Origin: Verrucomicrobium sp.
GTDB lineage: Bacteria > Verrucomicrobiota > Verrucomicrobiia > Methylacidiphilales > UBA1321
Assembly: GCA_017849585.1 (NCBI GenBank)
Contig: JAFIGT010000017.1
Location: 1 to 64,000 of the forward strand
Direction: 5' to 3'
DNA: 64,000 bases
In this document: positions 42,897 to 51,875 of the stretch, one piece after another
Numbering within the stretch: the stretch's first letter is position 1
Layout: each line of letters starts with the position of its first letter
Program-made: the position numbers and the translations under genes
The notes under the pieces: generated by a model
Told to the model about the DNA's origin: nothing
Seen by the model: the letters and a program-made list of their open reading frames with translations, nothing else
Databases searched by the model: none

Positions 42897-44585
42897 ATGA
42901 GCCTGATTACCCGCTCCGTAGAAAAGCTAGGTCCTGCAGTCATCGAAAGATTGGCGCCTTATCCTAGCCTACAAAAACGCGCCAAGCGGGTGCTCGATGG
43001 CTACTATCGCATGCGCGGCAAAATGCGATATGTGCGACTCATTCGTCGCCGCATTCAGCGAATAGAAGAGCAGGTACGCAACTCAAAAGTACCGGCGTTG
43101 AATCAAAGTGAAGGACCGATCCTGTTTTACAATACTTCCGCTAAGACAGGAAATATCAGCTTCATGTCGCTCACTTGGCAAATCATCCAATGGAGCCTGC
43201 GCCTGGAGGGGCACCGTGTGATCAATATGTCCTGTCAAGGCGGGTTGACCCACTGCGTTTGCGGAACCGCTTACCCACAAGTATCCCCCCCCTGCCGCGA
43301 GTGTCGCCTGAGTAGCCAGCTCCTCTATTCCCAAGCGGAGGATATCGCATTCACCATGGATCGAGCCGCCTTCGACGCATTGCCTGTACGCGAGGATATG
43401 ACGTTTGAAGAGCTCGTAGCCTTCGAACATGATGGGTTTCCTCTCGGGAGAATCTGCCGCACCTCCCTGCGCTGGGCGTTACGCTGCCATCACGTGGAAA
43501 AGCAACCAGGAGCCCGTGAGATGTTGACCCATTACATCCGCTCGGGATTGCATCTTTACCAAGCCTTTGAGAAGACGCTCGATCGGGTGCGTCCCAGTCA
43601 CGTCGTGATTTTCAACGGCACATTTTATCCCGAAGCCATCGCCCGCCATATTTCGCTCCAGCGCGGCTTCGACACGATTACTTTTGAAATTGGCCACAGC
43701 AAGGGCTCCGTCTTTCTCACGCGGGGTATTTCCACGGAAACACCGCTACCGATTCCGGACGATTATGTATTGAACGAAGAGGAAAATCACCGCGTGGATG
43801 CCTATTTGGAGAAGCGGTTCAAAGGTGATTTTTTCATGGGTGGTATCAAATTCTGGAAAAAGATCGAATCAATTCCTCCCACGCTTCAACAGAAAATAGA
43901 GCGTTACCCCCAGATGGTTTCGGCTTATACAAACGTGGTCTTCGACACAACTCAAGCCACATCGCATACCGCTTTTGAAAGTTTGTTTCACTGGCTCGAT
44001 GCGGTTGTGGATATAGCCCGCAAGAACCCTAAAACCCTTTTCATCATCCGTGCGCACCCCGACGAGCAACGCGCTTCGAAGGCCAGCCGGGAGACCATCG
44101 AAGAACGTCTGCAGCAAAATGGCGGGCTGGGTCTCGAAAACATGGAATTTGTCGCGCCCCAGAACAAAACGAGCTCCTACGATCTGATTCGCCTCTCCAA
44201 ATTCGTACTCGTCTATAATTCCACAGTGGGATTGGAATGTCCGCTCATGGGTAAGGCCTGCCTCAGCGCCGCCCGCAGCAAATACGGTTCTCATGGAGTA
44301 ACCTATGTGGCCAATACGGCTGCCGAATTCGAAGCCAAGGTGACCGAACTGCTTCATGCTGCGCAAGCATTGCCACCTGCGAATGCCGTGGAGCGCGCAC
44401 GTCGCTATCTCTATTTCCTGATTTTCCGCAGTTCTCTCGATATTTCCCGTTATCTTTACTATCCAGCCTATTCACCCGGATGGGCCTTGCAGGATTTTCA
44501 AGCCGATGATCTTCGTCCATCCCGTCACCGCGAGATGCAAATCATTCACGATGGAATTTTGCGTGGCGGCAACTTCCTCAACTAA
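42897..44585 (+). CDS. Capsule-type transferase D with cysteine cluster
   Basis: A 562-residue protein, paralogous to that at 48369-50126. Near residue 110 it has a cysteine cluster (MSCQGGLTHCVCGT, then SPPCRECRLSS) that may bind zinc. Downstream are VVIFNGTFYPEAIARHI, then FEIGHSKGSVFLTRG, LFIIRAHPDEQRASK and FVLVYNSTVGLECPLMG; the last two are the HP-x-E and S-x-x-G/E-like motifs of GT-B capsule transferases. The donor is unknown. It precedes the cytidylyltransferase gene by 15 bases. Confidence 0.72.
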   Translation: MSLITRSVEKLGPAVIERLAPYPSLQKRAKRVLDGYYRMRGKMRYVRLIRRRIQRIEEQVRNSKVPALNQSEGPILFYNTSAKTGNISFMSLTWQIIQWSLRLEGHRVINMSCQGGLTHCVCGTAYPQVSPPCRECRLSSQLLYSQAEDIAFTMDRAAFDALPVREDMTFEELVAFEHDGFPLGRICRTSLRWALRCHHVEKQPGAREMLTHYIRSGLHLYQAFEKTLDRVRPSHVVIFNGTFYPEAIARHISLQRGFDTITFEIGHSKGSVFLTRGISTETPLPIPDDYVLNEEENHRVDAYLEKRFKGDFFMGGIKFWKKIESIPPTLQQKIERYPQMVSAYTNVVFDTTQATSHTAFESLFHWLDAVVDIARKNPKTLFIIRAHPDEQRASKASRETIEERLQQNGGLGLENMEFVAPQNKTSSYDLIRLSKFVLVYNSTVGLECPLMGKACLSAARSKYGSHGVTYVANTAAEFEAKVTELLHAAQALPPANAVERARRYLYFLIFRSSLDISRYLYYPAYSPGWALQDFQADDLRPSRHREMQIIHDGILRGGNFLN

Positions 44586-44600
44586 GCGGCCCTCCCCAGT

Positions 44601-45284
44601 ATGTCCAAACATAAGCTTGTGGCCCTGTTGCCCATGAAAGCCAATAGCGAGCGGGTGCGCGGGAAAAATTTCCGAGAATTTGCAGGCAAACCACTTTATC
44701 GCTGGATACTCGACACCTTACTGGAAATCCAGCAGATCGAAAAAATTATCATTAACACTGATGCGCGTCACATCCTTGCCGGTCACGATTGCCTGAATAA
44801 TCCGCGCATAGAATTACGCGATCGCAAGCCGGAACTTTGCGGTGATTTCACGAGCATGAACCTCATCCTCGCAGATGACATTGAGGCTGTGGATTCGGAA
44901 ACGTATTTGATGACTCATGCCACCAATCCACTTCTTTCAGCCCGCACAATCGAGGGAGGACTGCAGGCCTATTATCAAGGCATCGCTGCAGGAACCGCTG
45001 ATAGTCTTTTCACTGTCAATGCTTACCAATCCCGCTTTTATCGCGCAGACGGTACTCCGGTGAATCATGATCCCGCAAATCTGATTCGCACACAGGATCT
45101 CCCACCGCTCTACGAAGAGAACTCCAACTTCTACATTTTCACCCGACAAAGCTTCGCCAAAACCCAAGCGCGCATCGGCCAGAAGCCATTGCTCTATCCC
45201 ACTCCGCATCGGGAGTCGATTGATATCGACAACATGATCAACTGGAAGGTGGCCGAATTGTTCGCCCTGCAGTGGAAAGATTAA
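44601..45284 (+). CDS. Acylneuraminate cytidylyltransferase family protein
   Basis: A 227-residue CMP-sugar synthetase of the NeuA/PseF fold: N-terminal VALLPMKANSERVRGKNF (CTP-binding loop, RxxGKN), IIINTDA, and YLMTHATNPLLSARTI. The C-terminal part has YEENSNFYIFTR and RESIDIDNMINW, which carries acidic metal ligands. It would activate a nonulosonic acid with CTP. It is the second such enzyme in the locus after the SpsF-like one, leading a cytidylyltransferase-dehydrogenase-SDR trio. Confidence 0.87.
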   Translation: MSKHKLVALLPMKANSERVRGKNFREFAGKPLYRWILDTLLEIQQIEKIIINTDARHILAGHDCLNNPRIELRDRKPELCGDFTSMNLILADDIEAVDSETYLMTHATNPLLSARTIEGGLQAYYQGIAAGTADSLFTVNAYQSRFYRADGTPVNHDPANLIRTQDLPPLYEENSNFYIFTRQSFAKTQARIGQKPLLYPTPHRESIDIDNMINWKVAELFALQWKD

Positions 45285-45351
45285 TCCCTGTCTGCCGCCA
45301 TAGCCATTCGTTGACACGCCTAGATTTCCCGATTATTCAGACACTCACGCC

Positions 45352-46299
45352 ATGAAAATCCTTCTCACCTGCCCGCCCATGATTTCGTCGATGGATGCAT
45401 TGCGCCACCACTTTGCCAAGGCGGGGGTGATTTGCGATATTCCTGAGTTCCAGCAGCAATTGACCGAAGAGGAGCTGATTCCCCTTTTGCCTCAATACGA
45501 TGGCTGGATTGCGGGGGATGATCCCGTCAACCGCCGGGTACTCACAGCAGGCAAACAAGGCAAGCTCAAAGCCCTCATCAAGTGGGGGGTAGGAGTGGAC
45601 AACGTCGATTTCGAAGCAGTCAAAGATCTCGACCTTCCCTTCTCGAATACTCCCGGTATGTTTGGCGCAGAGGTGGCTGACGTCGCATTGGCATACCTCA
45701 TCGCCACAGCAAAGGATCTAGTTCGTACGGATCGCAAAGTGAGGGCCGGGGAATGGCCCAAGCCGGTAGGTGTATCCTTGCGTAACAAGACGGTTGCATT
45801 GGTTGGGTTTGGGGATATTGGGCGTCACACGGCCCGCCGCCTATTGGCGTGCGAACTAAAAGTGAATGTTTACGATCCTGCTTACCAACCAGTTTCCGGG
45901 CTCGAAGCGGTACGTCATCTCCAATGGCCAGATCGCATCGAAGACGCCGATTTCATGCTGATAGCCTGTTCGCTAAACCCGGAAAATCGAGGCATGATCA
46001 ACCGCGCAATTTTTTCCCGCTGCAAGCGCGGTTTGCGATTCATTAATATCGCACGGGGCCCCCTGGTGAAAACGGAAGATCTTGTCGCTGCACTGCAAGA
46101 TGGCACCGTCGCTGCTGCGGCACTCGACGTCTTCGAGGTGGAACCACTCCAGGCTTCTTCTCCGCTACGTCAGTTCGATCAATGTATTTTCGGTTCTCAC
46201 AATTGCTCCAACACCCGAGATGCCGTGATCGCCGCCAGCGAAAAAGCCATTCGTCTGCTTTTCGGCTTTCTCGATATTCAGCAACCAAAAACCAACTAA
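45352..46299 (+). CDS. D-isomer specific 2-hydroxyacid dehydrogenase
   Basis: A 315-residue NAD-dependent dehydrogenase of the SerA group: KWGVGVDNVDFEAV, nucleotide-binding KTVALVGFGDIGRHTARRL, LKTEDLVAALQ-type C-terminal helix, and catalytic Arg in FINIARGPLV, Glu in DVFEVEPL, with His in FGSHNCSN. It interconverts a 2-keto acid and the D-2-hydroxy acid. Being next to a CMP-sugar synthetase and an SDR, it may act on a sugar acid of this pathway instead of serine synthesis. Five bases separate it from the SDR. Confidence 0.85.
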   Translation: MKILLTCPPMISSMDALRHHFAKAGVICDIPEFQQQLTEEELIPLLPQYDGWIAGDDPVNRRVLTAGKQGKLKALIKWGVGVDNVDFEAVKDLDLPFSNTPGMFGAEVADVALAYLIATAKDLVRTDRKVRAGEWPKPVGVSLRNKTVALVGFGDIGRHTARRLLACELKVNVYDPAYQPVSGLEAVRHLQWPDRIEDADFMLIACSLNPENRGMINRAIFSRCKRGLRFINIARGPLVKTEDLVAALQDGTVAAAALDVFEVEPLQASSPLRQFDQCIFGSHNCSNTRDAVIAASEKAIRLLFGFLDIQQPKTN

Positions 46300-46303
46300 T
46301 TTT

Positions 46304-47053
46304 ATGAAACGCTCAGTGCTTATTACCGGGGTGGCAGGGGGAATCGGCCACAAAACAGCGGAATGCTTTGCGAAGGATGGCTGGCATGTCATTGGAGTGG
46401 ACCGTCGTCCCTTAACCAAACGCGGAGCCGTGCATGAGTTTTTTCAAGTCGACATCTCCCTGCCCGAATCTCCGCGTCAGGTCTTTGAGGCCATCACCAA
46501 GAAGCACCGCGTCCTCAACGCTCTCGTCAATAATGCCTCAATCCAGATCACCAAAAAACTCGTCGACACGACACCCGAGGAATGGGACGCCGTAATGGCC
46601 TCCAACATTCGTTCGATTTACCTCTCCATTCGCGAAGCCTACCCTATGCTGAAACGGGCCAAAGGCAGCATCGTCAATATCAGTTCTGTTCATGCCATTT
46701 CCACATCGCCTGGTATAGCCGCCTATGCCGCTAGCAAGGGAGCCCTTCTAGCACTCACACGAGCTGTAGCCTTGGAAATGGGGCCCGAACAGATTCGCGT
46801 CAATGCGGTATTGCCGGGCGCAGTCGACACACCGATGTTGCATGCTGGCCTGAGCCGCAGTTTTCCAAATGAACGCGATACCCGCGCACTCGTTCGTGGC
46901 TTTGGGAAAAAACATGTCATGGGCCGAGTGGGGAAACCCGAAGACATCGCCCGACTCATCATCTTCCTGGCAGATAACAAACTATCCGCTTTCATGACGG
47001 GTCAAGCTATCGTGATTGACGGAGGTGCAACGGCACGTCTGAGCACCGAGTAG
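46304..47053 (+). CDS. SDR family oxidoreductase
   Basis: A 249-residue classical short-chain dehydrogenase: ITGVAGGIGHKTAECFAKDG for NAD(P) binding, NNAS in the middle, catalytic Ser in IVNISSVHAIS and the Tyr-x-x-x-Lys in AAYAASKGALL. The C-terminal FMTGQAIVIDGG is typical. It oxidises or reduces a sugar or a keto intermediate; the substrate is unknown. It is the third in the 44601-47053 trio. Two more SDRs occur at 50205-51862. Confidence 0.87.
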   Translation: MKRSVLITGVAGGIGHKTAECFAKDGWHVIGVDRRPLTKRGAVHEFFQVDISLPESPRQVFEAITKKHRVLNALVNNASIQITKKLVDTTPEEWDAVMASNIRSIYLSIREAYPMLKRAKGSIVNISSVHAISTSPGIAAYAASKGALLALTRAVALEMGPEQIRVNAVLPGAVDTPMLHAGLSRSFPNERDTRALVRGFGKKHVMGRVGKPEDIARLIIFLADNKLSAFMTGQAIVIDGGATARLSTE

Positions 47054-47067
47054 AGTCAACGCCCCTC

Positions 47068-48297
47068 ATGACAGCCCACAGCCTGCCAGTTGCTACCGCA
47101 CAAAGAGTTCTTCTTTTGGGCAACTGTCAGGCGCTCTCGCTGCAAAGCGCCTTGCAAGCCCGATCGCAAGGATGCAGTCCTGCTTATGCAGCCCGCTATT
47201 TGGCCAGCGCTTCGACATACCTCAGCCACCCCGATGCGATTCCCGAAGGCTTACAAGAGCGATTCTCTTCGAACGAAGGTCGTGCTCTTCTGGAATCACG
47301 CTGGTTGGAAAATCAGTTTCTGTTGGCTTCATCCCATGAGCCTCCCCCTCAGGCCATCATTCTCACCCTTTTTCATGAAGCGACACCGCTCTATCAGCAT
47401 AAAAAGAAAAAGTATGTTCTCTTTGTGTCCAAGGCCTCTCGCAAGCATCCCGACTACGAGGCTTGGTTAAACGAACACTTCGATCGTTTCCATCCCGATC
47501 CTCTGTTGTATCTGGAGCGATATGCTCTTTTTCTCGACGCTCTGCGCCTACATTATCCGCAAGCCCGGTTTCTCATCGTCAAGCGCGTTAAACATTTGGC
47601 AGCTTACGCGCCCATACCCAATTCATATCTTGAAAAATGGGAGATGCTGGAGCCACGTTTTGCAACCTGGGTACGCTTACAGAAGGATGTTTCCATTTTG
47701 GAGATGGACCGCGTGGTGGGAGGCTTGATGCGGAATACGGGACTGACAATACAAAAAATATTTCCTTTTCTGCGAGCGAGCGAAAAATGCCGGCCGTCAC
47801 CCTGGTTAAGATTCCTGCCCTATTTTAATTTACCTGTTTCCCGTGATATGGAGCACCCAATCTCTCTTTTTTGGGAGACAATGGCCCAATATATTGAAGA
47901 GTGGCTGCAGCAAGGAGAAATTCGGTACCGGTCCGAAGACTGTACGCCAAGCTGGACTGCCTTGATCGGTCAATATCGGGATTCCTTTCGTCTAGATGAA
48001 AAGTTGTTGCAACAAAAGAACGTCGGCGCGTGGGCCGGAGTTTGGGAGCGGCTGATTTTGCATCCAAAGTCAGTTTATTGGAAGGAGATCGAACCCTATG
48101 CATCTCATTTCCCAGCAGATAAAGTCCTTTTTCGTGCCTTGCGCACCTTGCTCGATCTTCATCCCAACCGCGCGGCAGTGCCCTTCCTAGAAGGTCATCG
48201 CGATGCCTTAAAGAACGCCGCAACCAAGTCCTTGGCGGATGCAACTTATCTGAACATGCTACAGCAATACATTGATCGACAGAAGCTCGCCAAATAA
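47068..48297 (+). CDS. WcbI-like polysaccharide biosynthesis protein (putative acetyltransferase)
   Basis: A 409-residue protein beginning with the RVLLLGNCQALSLQSALQ segment of the WcbI family; the GNCQ motif holds the proposed active-site Cys. WcbI proteins bind coenzyme A and are thought to acetylate capsule. The rest shows no named domain; a C-terminal helical region (about 290-409) is extra compared with the usual shorter WcbI length. It is between the SDR gene and the second cysteine-cluster protein. Confidence 0.72.
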   Translation: MTAHSLPVATAQRVLLLGNCQALSLQSALQARSQGCSPAYAARYLASASTYLSHPDAIPEGLQERFSSNEGRALLESRWLENQFLLASSHEPPPQAIILTLFHEATPLYQHKKKKYVLFVSKASRKHPDYEAWLNEHFDRFHPDPLLYLERYALFLDALRLHYPQARFLIVKRVKHLAAYAPIPNSYLEKWEMLEPRFATWVRLQKDVSILEMDRVVGGLMRNTGLTIQKIFPFLRASEKCRPSPWLRFLPYFNLPVSRDMEHPISLFWETMAQYIEEWLQQGEIRYRSEDCTPSWTALIGQYRDSFRLDEKLLQQKNVGAWAGVWERLILHPKSVYWKEIEPYASHFPADKVLFRALRTLLDLHPNRAAVPFLEGHRDALKNAATKSLADATYLNMLQQYIDRQKLAK

Positions 48298-48368
48298 TTT
48301 CTTATACGTAACATAGACTCGAACCTCCCCCATTTGGTAGCGTGCCAAGCAACTTGTACATTTGAGTC

Positions 48369-50126
48369 ATGGCAATCAATACAGCCCCATCCTCGCCCTT
48401 CGCCACGGCCCTGCGCCAATCGTGGCGCAAGCCGCTGCGTACGCCCCAATTCCTGGCCAATGCGGTAATGGAAGCGTGGTCGGATCAGATCAAGGAGAGT
48501 CGTCCCGGAACCTGGCGTCCGCGCACGATACGTCGTCTCTATAATCGTCACGGGAAGCTGAAGCCGCTCGCGCAATCAATTGCCGTGGCGACAAAGAATT
48601 ATTCCCTGCAAGCCGAGCCTCTCGTCGCTCACGACGATGCCGGGGTAGCGCTGGTGTTCATGCTGCGCTCGTTTGGGTACGCGCATGCCTTTCACAACTA
48701 CATGGTGGCGCATGCGCTCAAGGATTTGGGCTACCATGTGCAGCTCATTCAGTGCGATGGCCTGCTCGAAAGCTGCGGCAGCGGTTCCAGCGCGAAGCCC
48801 ACCACAGCGCCGCCTTATCTCTGCAAGGAATGCCGCACGCTCGCACATAGTTTCTATACGGAACCGTTTCAGACGATGAGCCTCGATGAGTTCGCCTCGA
48901 AGCGCGAGGATCTGCTCATCGAGCTGATCGAGGAACAGAAAGATTATTCACTCGCGCGATTGACGGTCGATGGTTTGCCGATCGGTCGTTGGATGCAACC
49001 GTATCTCCTACGTTATGTACGTGGTCATCGCGCAAAGATTTCGCTGGATAATCCCGAGGTGCTGCAGCATGTGCGCGGCGTGGTGCGGCTGGTGTGCCGC
49101 TATCAACGGGTGCTGGCGCGATTCACGCCATCGTGCGCGGTGTTCTTTAATGGACTCTTCGCGCCCGAGTCCATCTTCTATCACATGAGTACGTCGCTCG
49201 GCGTGGCCACGATTTGCACGGAGCGCGGGCCGAAGAAGAATACGCTCTTTCTCTCCCGCGATGCCGCCTGTCATTATCGGGCGGAAGCCCTCTGGGAATC
49301 GCAGCAAGGCACCATCGGGGAAGCGGAGATTGCAGAAGCGCGAGCTTCGGTCGAGTCGCGCACGCGCCTCAATCTCGATCCCTCCGGCCGGCCGCGACCG
49401 ATCGAGGTGTCGGACTCCAAACCGTACGAAGAATTGGCGAAGGAGCCGTATGTCGTTTTCTTTCCGCCAGTTTTTCATGATACCGCTTCGATGGAAAAGC
49501 CGTCGCCATTCGCCGACGTTTTCGCTGCGATCGATGCCCTCTGCAAGGAGGCCATCCAGCGCAAAGTCAAGCTGGTGATCCGCGCTCACCCAGACGAAGC
49601 CGCCGAGACCAGCGCGGGCGCTTATCGGGTGCAGGATTTTCTCGCAGAGCGTGGTCATCTGGCCTATTCGACCATTCATTGCCTCAAACCCGAGGAAACC
49701 TGGAATGCCTATCTACTCGCCGAGAAGGCAAGCGCCACGGTGGTGTACAACGGCACACTCGGTATGGAATTGCCCGCACTCGGGTATCGCATTTTCAACA
49801 TCGCGCAGTCGCACTACGCGGGGAAGGGCTTCACGCAGGAAGTACTTATCCCGGAAGACCTGGCGAAAATTTTTGACTCCACCTCCAATCGGTTGGATGA
49901 GGCAGCGCGCGCAACGGCACTCCGTTACTGGTACTTCTACTACAATCTCGCGAGTCTACCGGTCGGTTCGGTGCTCGACGAGAAAGAGCCGTCGCAGTTC
50001 GAACTCAATACACACGCCGCCACGGAAGAAATCCGCTCGGTCCGCCATGCCATCCGGGAACGGGTCGAATTGCTCCTGAAACAGGACTTGGCGCAGCCCC
50101 CTCTCTCGTCTATACCCAAGCCTTAG
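48369..50126 (+). CDS. Capsule-type transferase E with cysteine cluster
   Basis: A 585-residue paralog of the 42897-44585 product. The cysteine cluster recurs (IQCDGLLESCGSG, then PYLCKECRTLAH). Downstream are VFFNGLFAPESIFYHM, CTERGPKKNTLFLSRD, KLVIRAHPDEAAETS and TVVYNGTLGMELPALGYRIF, matching the paralog motif for motif. The gene is more GC-rich than the preceding genes. It probably transfers a sugar to the surface glycan. Its 3' end is directly followed by the short palindromic repeat copy. Confidence 0.72.
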   Translation: MAINTAPSSPFATALRQSWRKPLRTPQFLANAVMEAWSDQIKESRPGTWRPRTIRRLYNRHGKLKPLAQSIAVATKNYSLQAEPLVAHDDAGVALVFMLRSFGYAHAFHNYMVAHALKDLGYHVQLIQCDGLLESCGSGSSAKPTTAPPYLCKECRTLAHSFYTEPFQTMSLDEFASKREDLLIELIEEQKDYSLARLTVDGLPIGRWMQPYLLRYVRGHRAKISLDNPEVLQHVRGVVRLVCRYQRVLARFTPSCAVFFNGLFAPESIFYHMSTSLGVATICTERGPKKNTLFLSRDAACHYRAEALWESQQGTIGEAEIAEARASVESRTRLNLDPSGRPRPIEVSDSKPYEELAKEPYVVFFPPVFHDTASMEKPSPFADVFAAIDALCKEAIQRKVKLVIRAHPDEAAETSAGAYRVQDFLAERGHLAYSTIHCLKPEETWNAYLLAEKASATVVYNGTLGMELPALGYRIFNIAQSHYAGKGFTQEVLIPEDLAKIFDSTSNRLDEAARATALRYWYFYYNLASLPVGSVLDEKEPSQFELNTHAATEEIRSVRHAIRERVELLLKQDLAQPPLSSIPKP

Positions 50127-50128
50127 TT

Positions 50129-50187
50129 GGGGTTTCCAAAGGGTATCATACCCTTTGGCTAGAGGTTTGGAGGAAGGAGCCCTCCAT
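50129..50187. repeat. Compound palindromic intergenic repeat, short copy
   Basis: The second copy of the element at 226-392. At 50136-50158 two 11-base arms (CCAAAGGGTAT) flank one base, followed at 50169-50185 by a GGAGGA/CCCTCC inverted pair. The left part of the long copy (CTCAAGGAAAT palindrome) is absent. It starts directly at the stop of the preceding gene and lies before the SDR gene at 50205. Confidence 0.75.
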
Positions 50188-50204
50188 GCAAAGTCCTTTG
50201 AGAT

Positions 50205-51026
50205 ATGAATGATCTGTTTAATTTGAAGGGGAAGGTGGCGATTGTCACTGGAGCGGGCGGTTTATTGGGCAAGCAGCATTGTGAAGCGATTGCCAGCGCG
50301 GGTGGCACGCCGATCCTGCTCGATCTCTATTTGAAACCGGCGCAAGCAGCCGCCGAAATGCTAAAGGAAAAATACGGAGTTCCGGCTCGCGCTTACGAAG
50401 CGGACATCACCCGCCGCGAATCACTCGAATCGATCCGTGCTTCCGTGCTCAAGGAATTTGGCCGCATCGATATCCTGATCAATAATGCCGCGAACAATCC
50501 CAAGGTCGAAGCCAAGGGCGATGTGCCGTGGTCGCGGTTGGAAAATTTTCCGATGGAACAATGGCATGCCGACATCGCCGTCGGTTTGACCGGCGCGTTT
50601 TTGTGCAGCCAGATTTTTGGCGTTGTCATGGCCGAGAAACGCTCCGGCGTCATCTTGAACATTGCCTCCGATCTCGCCGTGATCGCCCCCGACCAGCGCC
50701 TCTATCGCAAAGACGGCGTGACTGCGGACAAGCAGCCAGTCAAGCCGGTGACCTACTCCGTAGTGAAGACCGGCCTCGTCGGGCTCACCCGTTATCTCGC
50801 CACGTATTGGGCCGAGGCGGGCGTGCGCGTCAATGCCATCTCGCCGGGCGGCGTGGAGCAGAACCAACCGCAGGAATTTCTCGACCGCATCTCCCAGTTA
50901 ATCCCCCTGGGCCGCATGGCCAAGCCGGATGAATATCGCGGCGTGGTTCTCTTTTTGGTTTCCGATGCGTCCACTTATTTGACGGGTCAGAACATCATCA
51001 TCGACGGAGGAAGGAGCTGCTGGTGA
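50205..51026 (+). CDS. SDR family oxidoreductase (sugar-type), first of pair
   Basis: A 273-residue short-chain dehydrogenase: AIVTGAGGLLGKQHCEAIA, NNAANNPKVE, VILNIASDLAVIAP (Ser) and YSVVKTGLVGLTRYLA (Tyr-x-x-x-Lys), ending TGQNIIIDGG. It resembles PtmA-like and gluconate 5-dehydrogenase-like members. The substrate is not known; a sugar of the glycan pathway is likely by context. It overlaps the next SDR by 4 bases (GTGA). The palindromic repeat lies just upstream. Confidence 0.85.
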   Translation: MNDLFNLKGKVAIVTGAGGLLGKQHCEAIASAGGTPILLDLYLKPAQAAAEMLKEKYGVPARAYEADITRRESLESIRASVLKEFGRIDILINNAANNPKVEAKGDVPWSRLENFPMEQWHADIAVGLTGAFLCSQIFGVVMAEKRSGVILNIASDLAVIAPDQRLYRKDGVTADKQPVKPVTYSVVKTGLVGLTRYLATYWAEAGVRVNAISPGGVEQNQPQEFLDRISQLIPLGRMAKPDEYRGVVLFLVSDASTYLTGQNIIIDGGRSCW

Positions 51027-51862
51027 ACCTCGAAGCGCAAAATCTATTCTCACTCAAAGGCAAGACCGCCCTGCTCACCGGAGCCAGCGGTTACCTGGGC
51101 CGAACCCTCGCGGAGGTCCTGCTGCAGAACGGCGCCACGCTGCATGCGCTGGGCCGCTCGGAGGAACTCGAAAAGCGGGCGCAAGGCTGGAATGATAAGT
51201 ACGGTGCGGGGAGCGCGACGGTACACCGCATCGACATGTACGATCGCGAGCTACTTGGCGCCACACTCGACAAGATCATCGAACGCGGTCCCGTCCATGT
51301 GCTCGTCAACAACGCGCACGAACTGGGCGCAAATACCGGTTTCAACGTTCCAAACGGTGGCCTTGAAGGCATGACGTGGGACCATTGGCTGCGCAATCTC
51401 ACCGGCGGCATTTATTGGGCCGCACTCGCGACGCAAAAAGTCGGCGAGGGCATGAAAGCTGCGGGCGGCGGATCGATCATTAATATTGCCACCATGTACG
51501 CGCTCGTCGCGCCTTCACCGTTGCTGTACGAGGACACAGCCTTCATGAACCCCCCCGGCTATTCCACCTCGAAGGCCGGACTCATGGCATTCACGCGCTA
51601 CGTCGCATCGTTCTGGGGACCGCACAATATTCGCGCCAATTCAATTCTGCCGGGTCCCTTCCCGAACACGGAAACGGCCAGCGAGAATGCTGTCCGCTCC
51701 GGAAATGACGACTTCCTACAAAAATTGAACAACCGCACCTGCCTGCGACGCACCGGCAAGGCCCACGAACTGGCGGGAGCCTTGCTGTACCTCGCATCGG
51801 ACGCGTCGAGCTTCGTCACCGGCCATGGTCTCGTAGTCGATGGCGGCTGGACGGCAATCTAG
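51023..51862 (+). CDS. SDR family oxidoreductase (sugar-type), second of pair
   Basis: A 279-residue short-chain dehydrogenase starting at GTG inside the upstream stop: TALLTGASGYLGRTLAEVLL, VNNAHELGANT, IINIATMYALVAPS, and YSTSKAGLMAFTRYVASFWG. It is similar to the preceding protein (shared FSLKGKTALLTG layout and SDASxxxTGxxxxxDGG end). Adjacent, coupled SDR pairs suggest two steps on one sugar, for example dehydrogenation and epimerising reduction, but this is inference. Confidence 0.84.
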   Translation: MNLEAQNLFSLKGKTALLTGASGYLGRTLAEVLLQNGATLHALGRSEELEKRAQGWNDKYGAGSATVHRIDMYDRELLGATLDKIIERGPVHVLVNNAHELGANTGFNVPNGGLEGMTWDHWLRNLTGGIYWAALATQKVGEGMKAAGGGSIINIATMYALVAPSPLLYEDTAFMNPPGYSTSKAGLMAFTRYVASFWGPHNIRANSILPGPFPNTETASENAVRSGNDDFLQKLNNRTCLRRTGKAHELAGALLYLASDASSFVTGHGLVVDGGWTAI

Positions 51863-51875
51863 CCCGGAGTAAATC

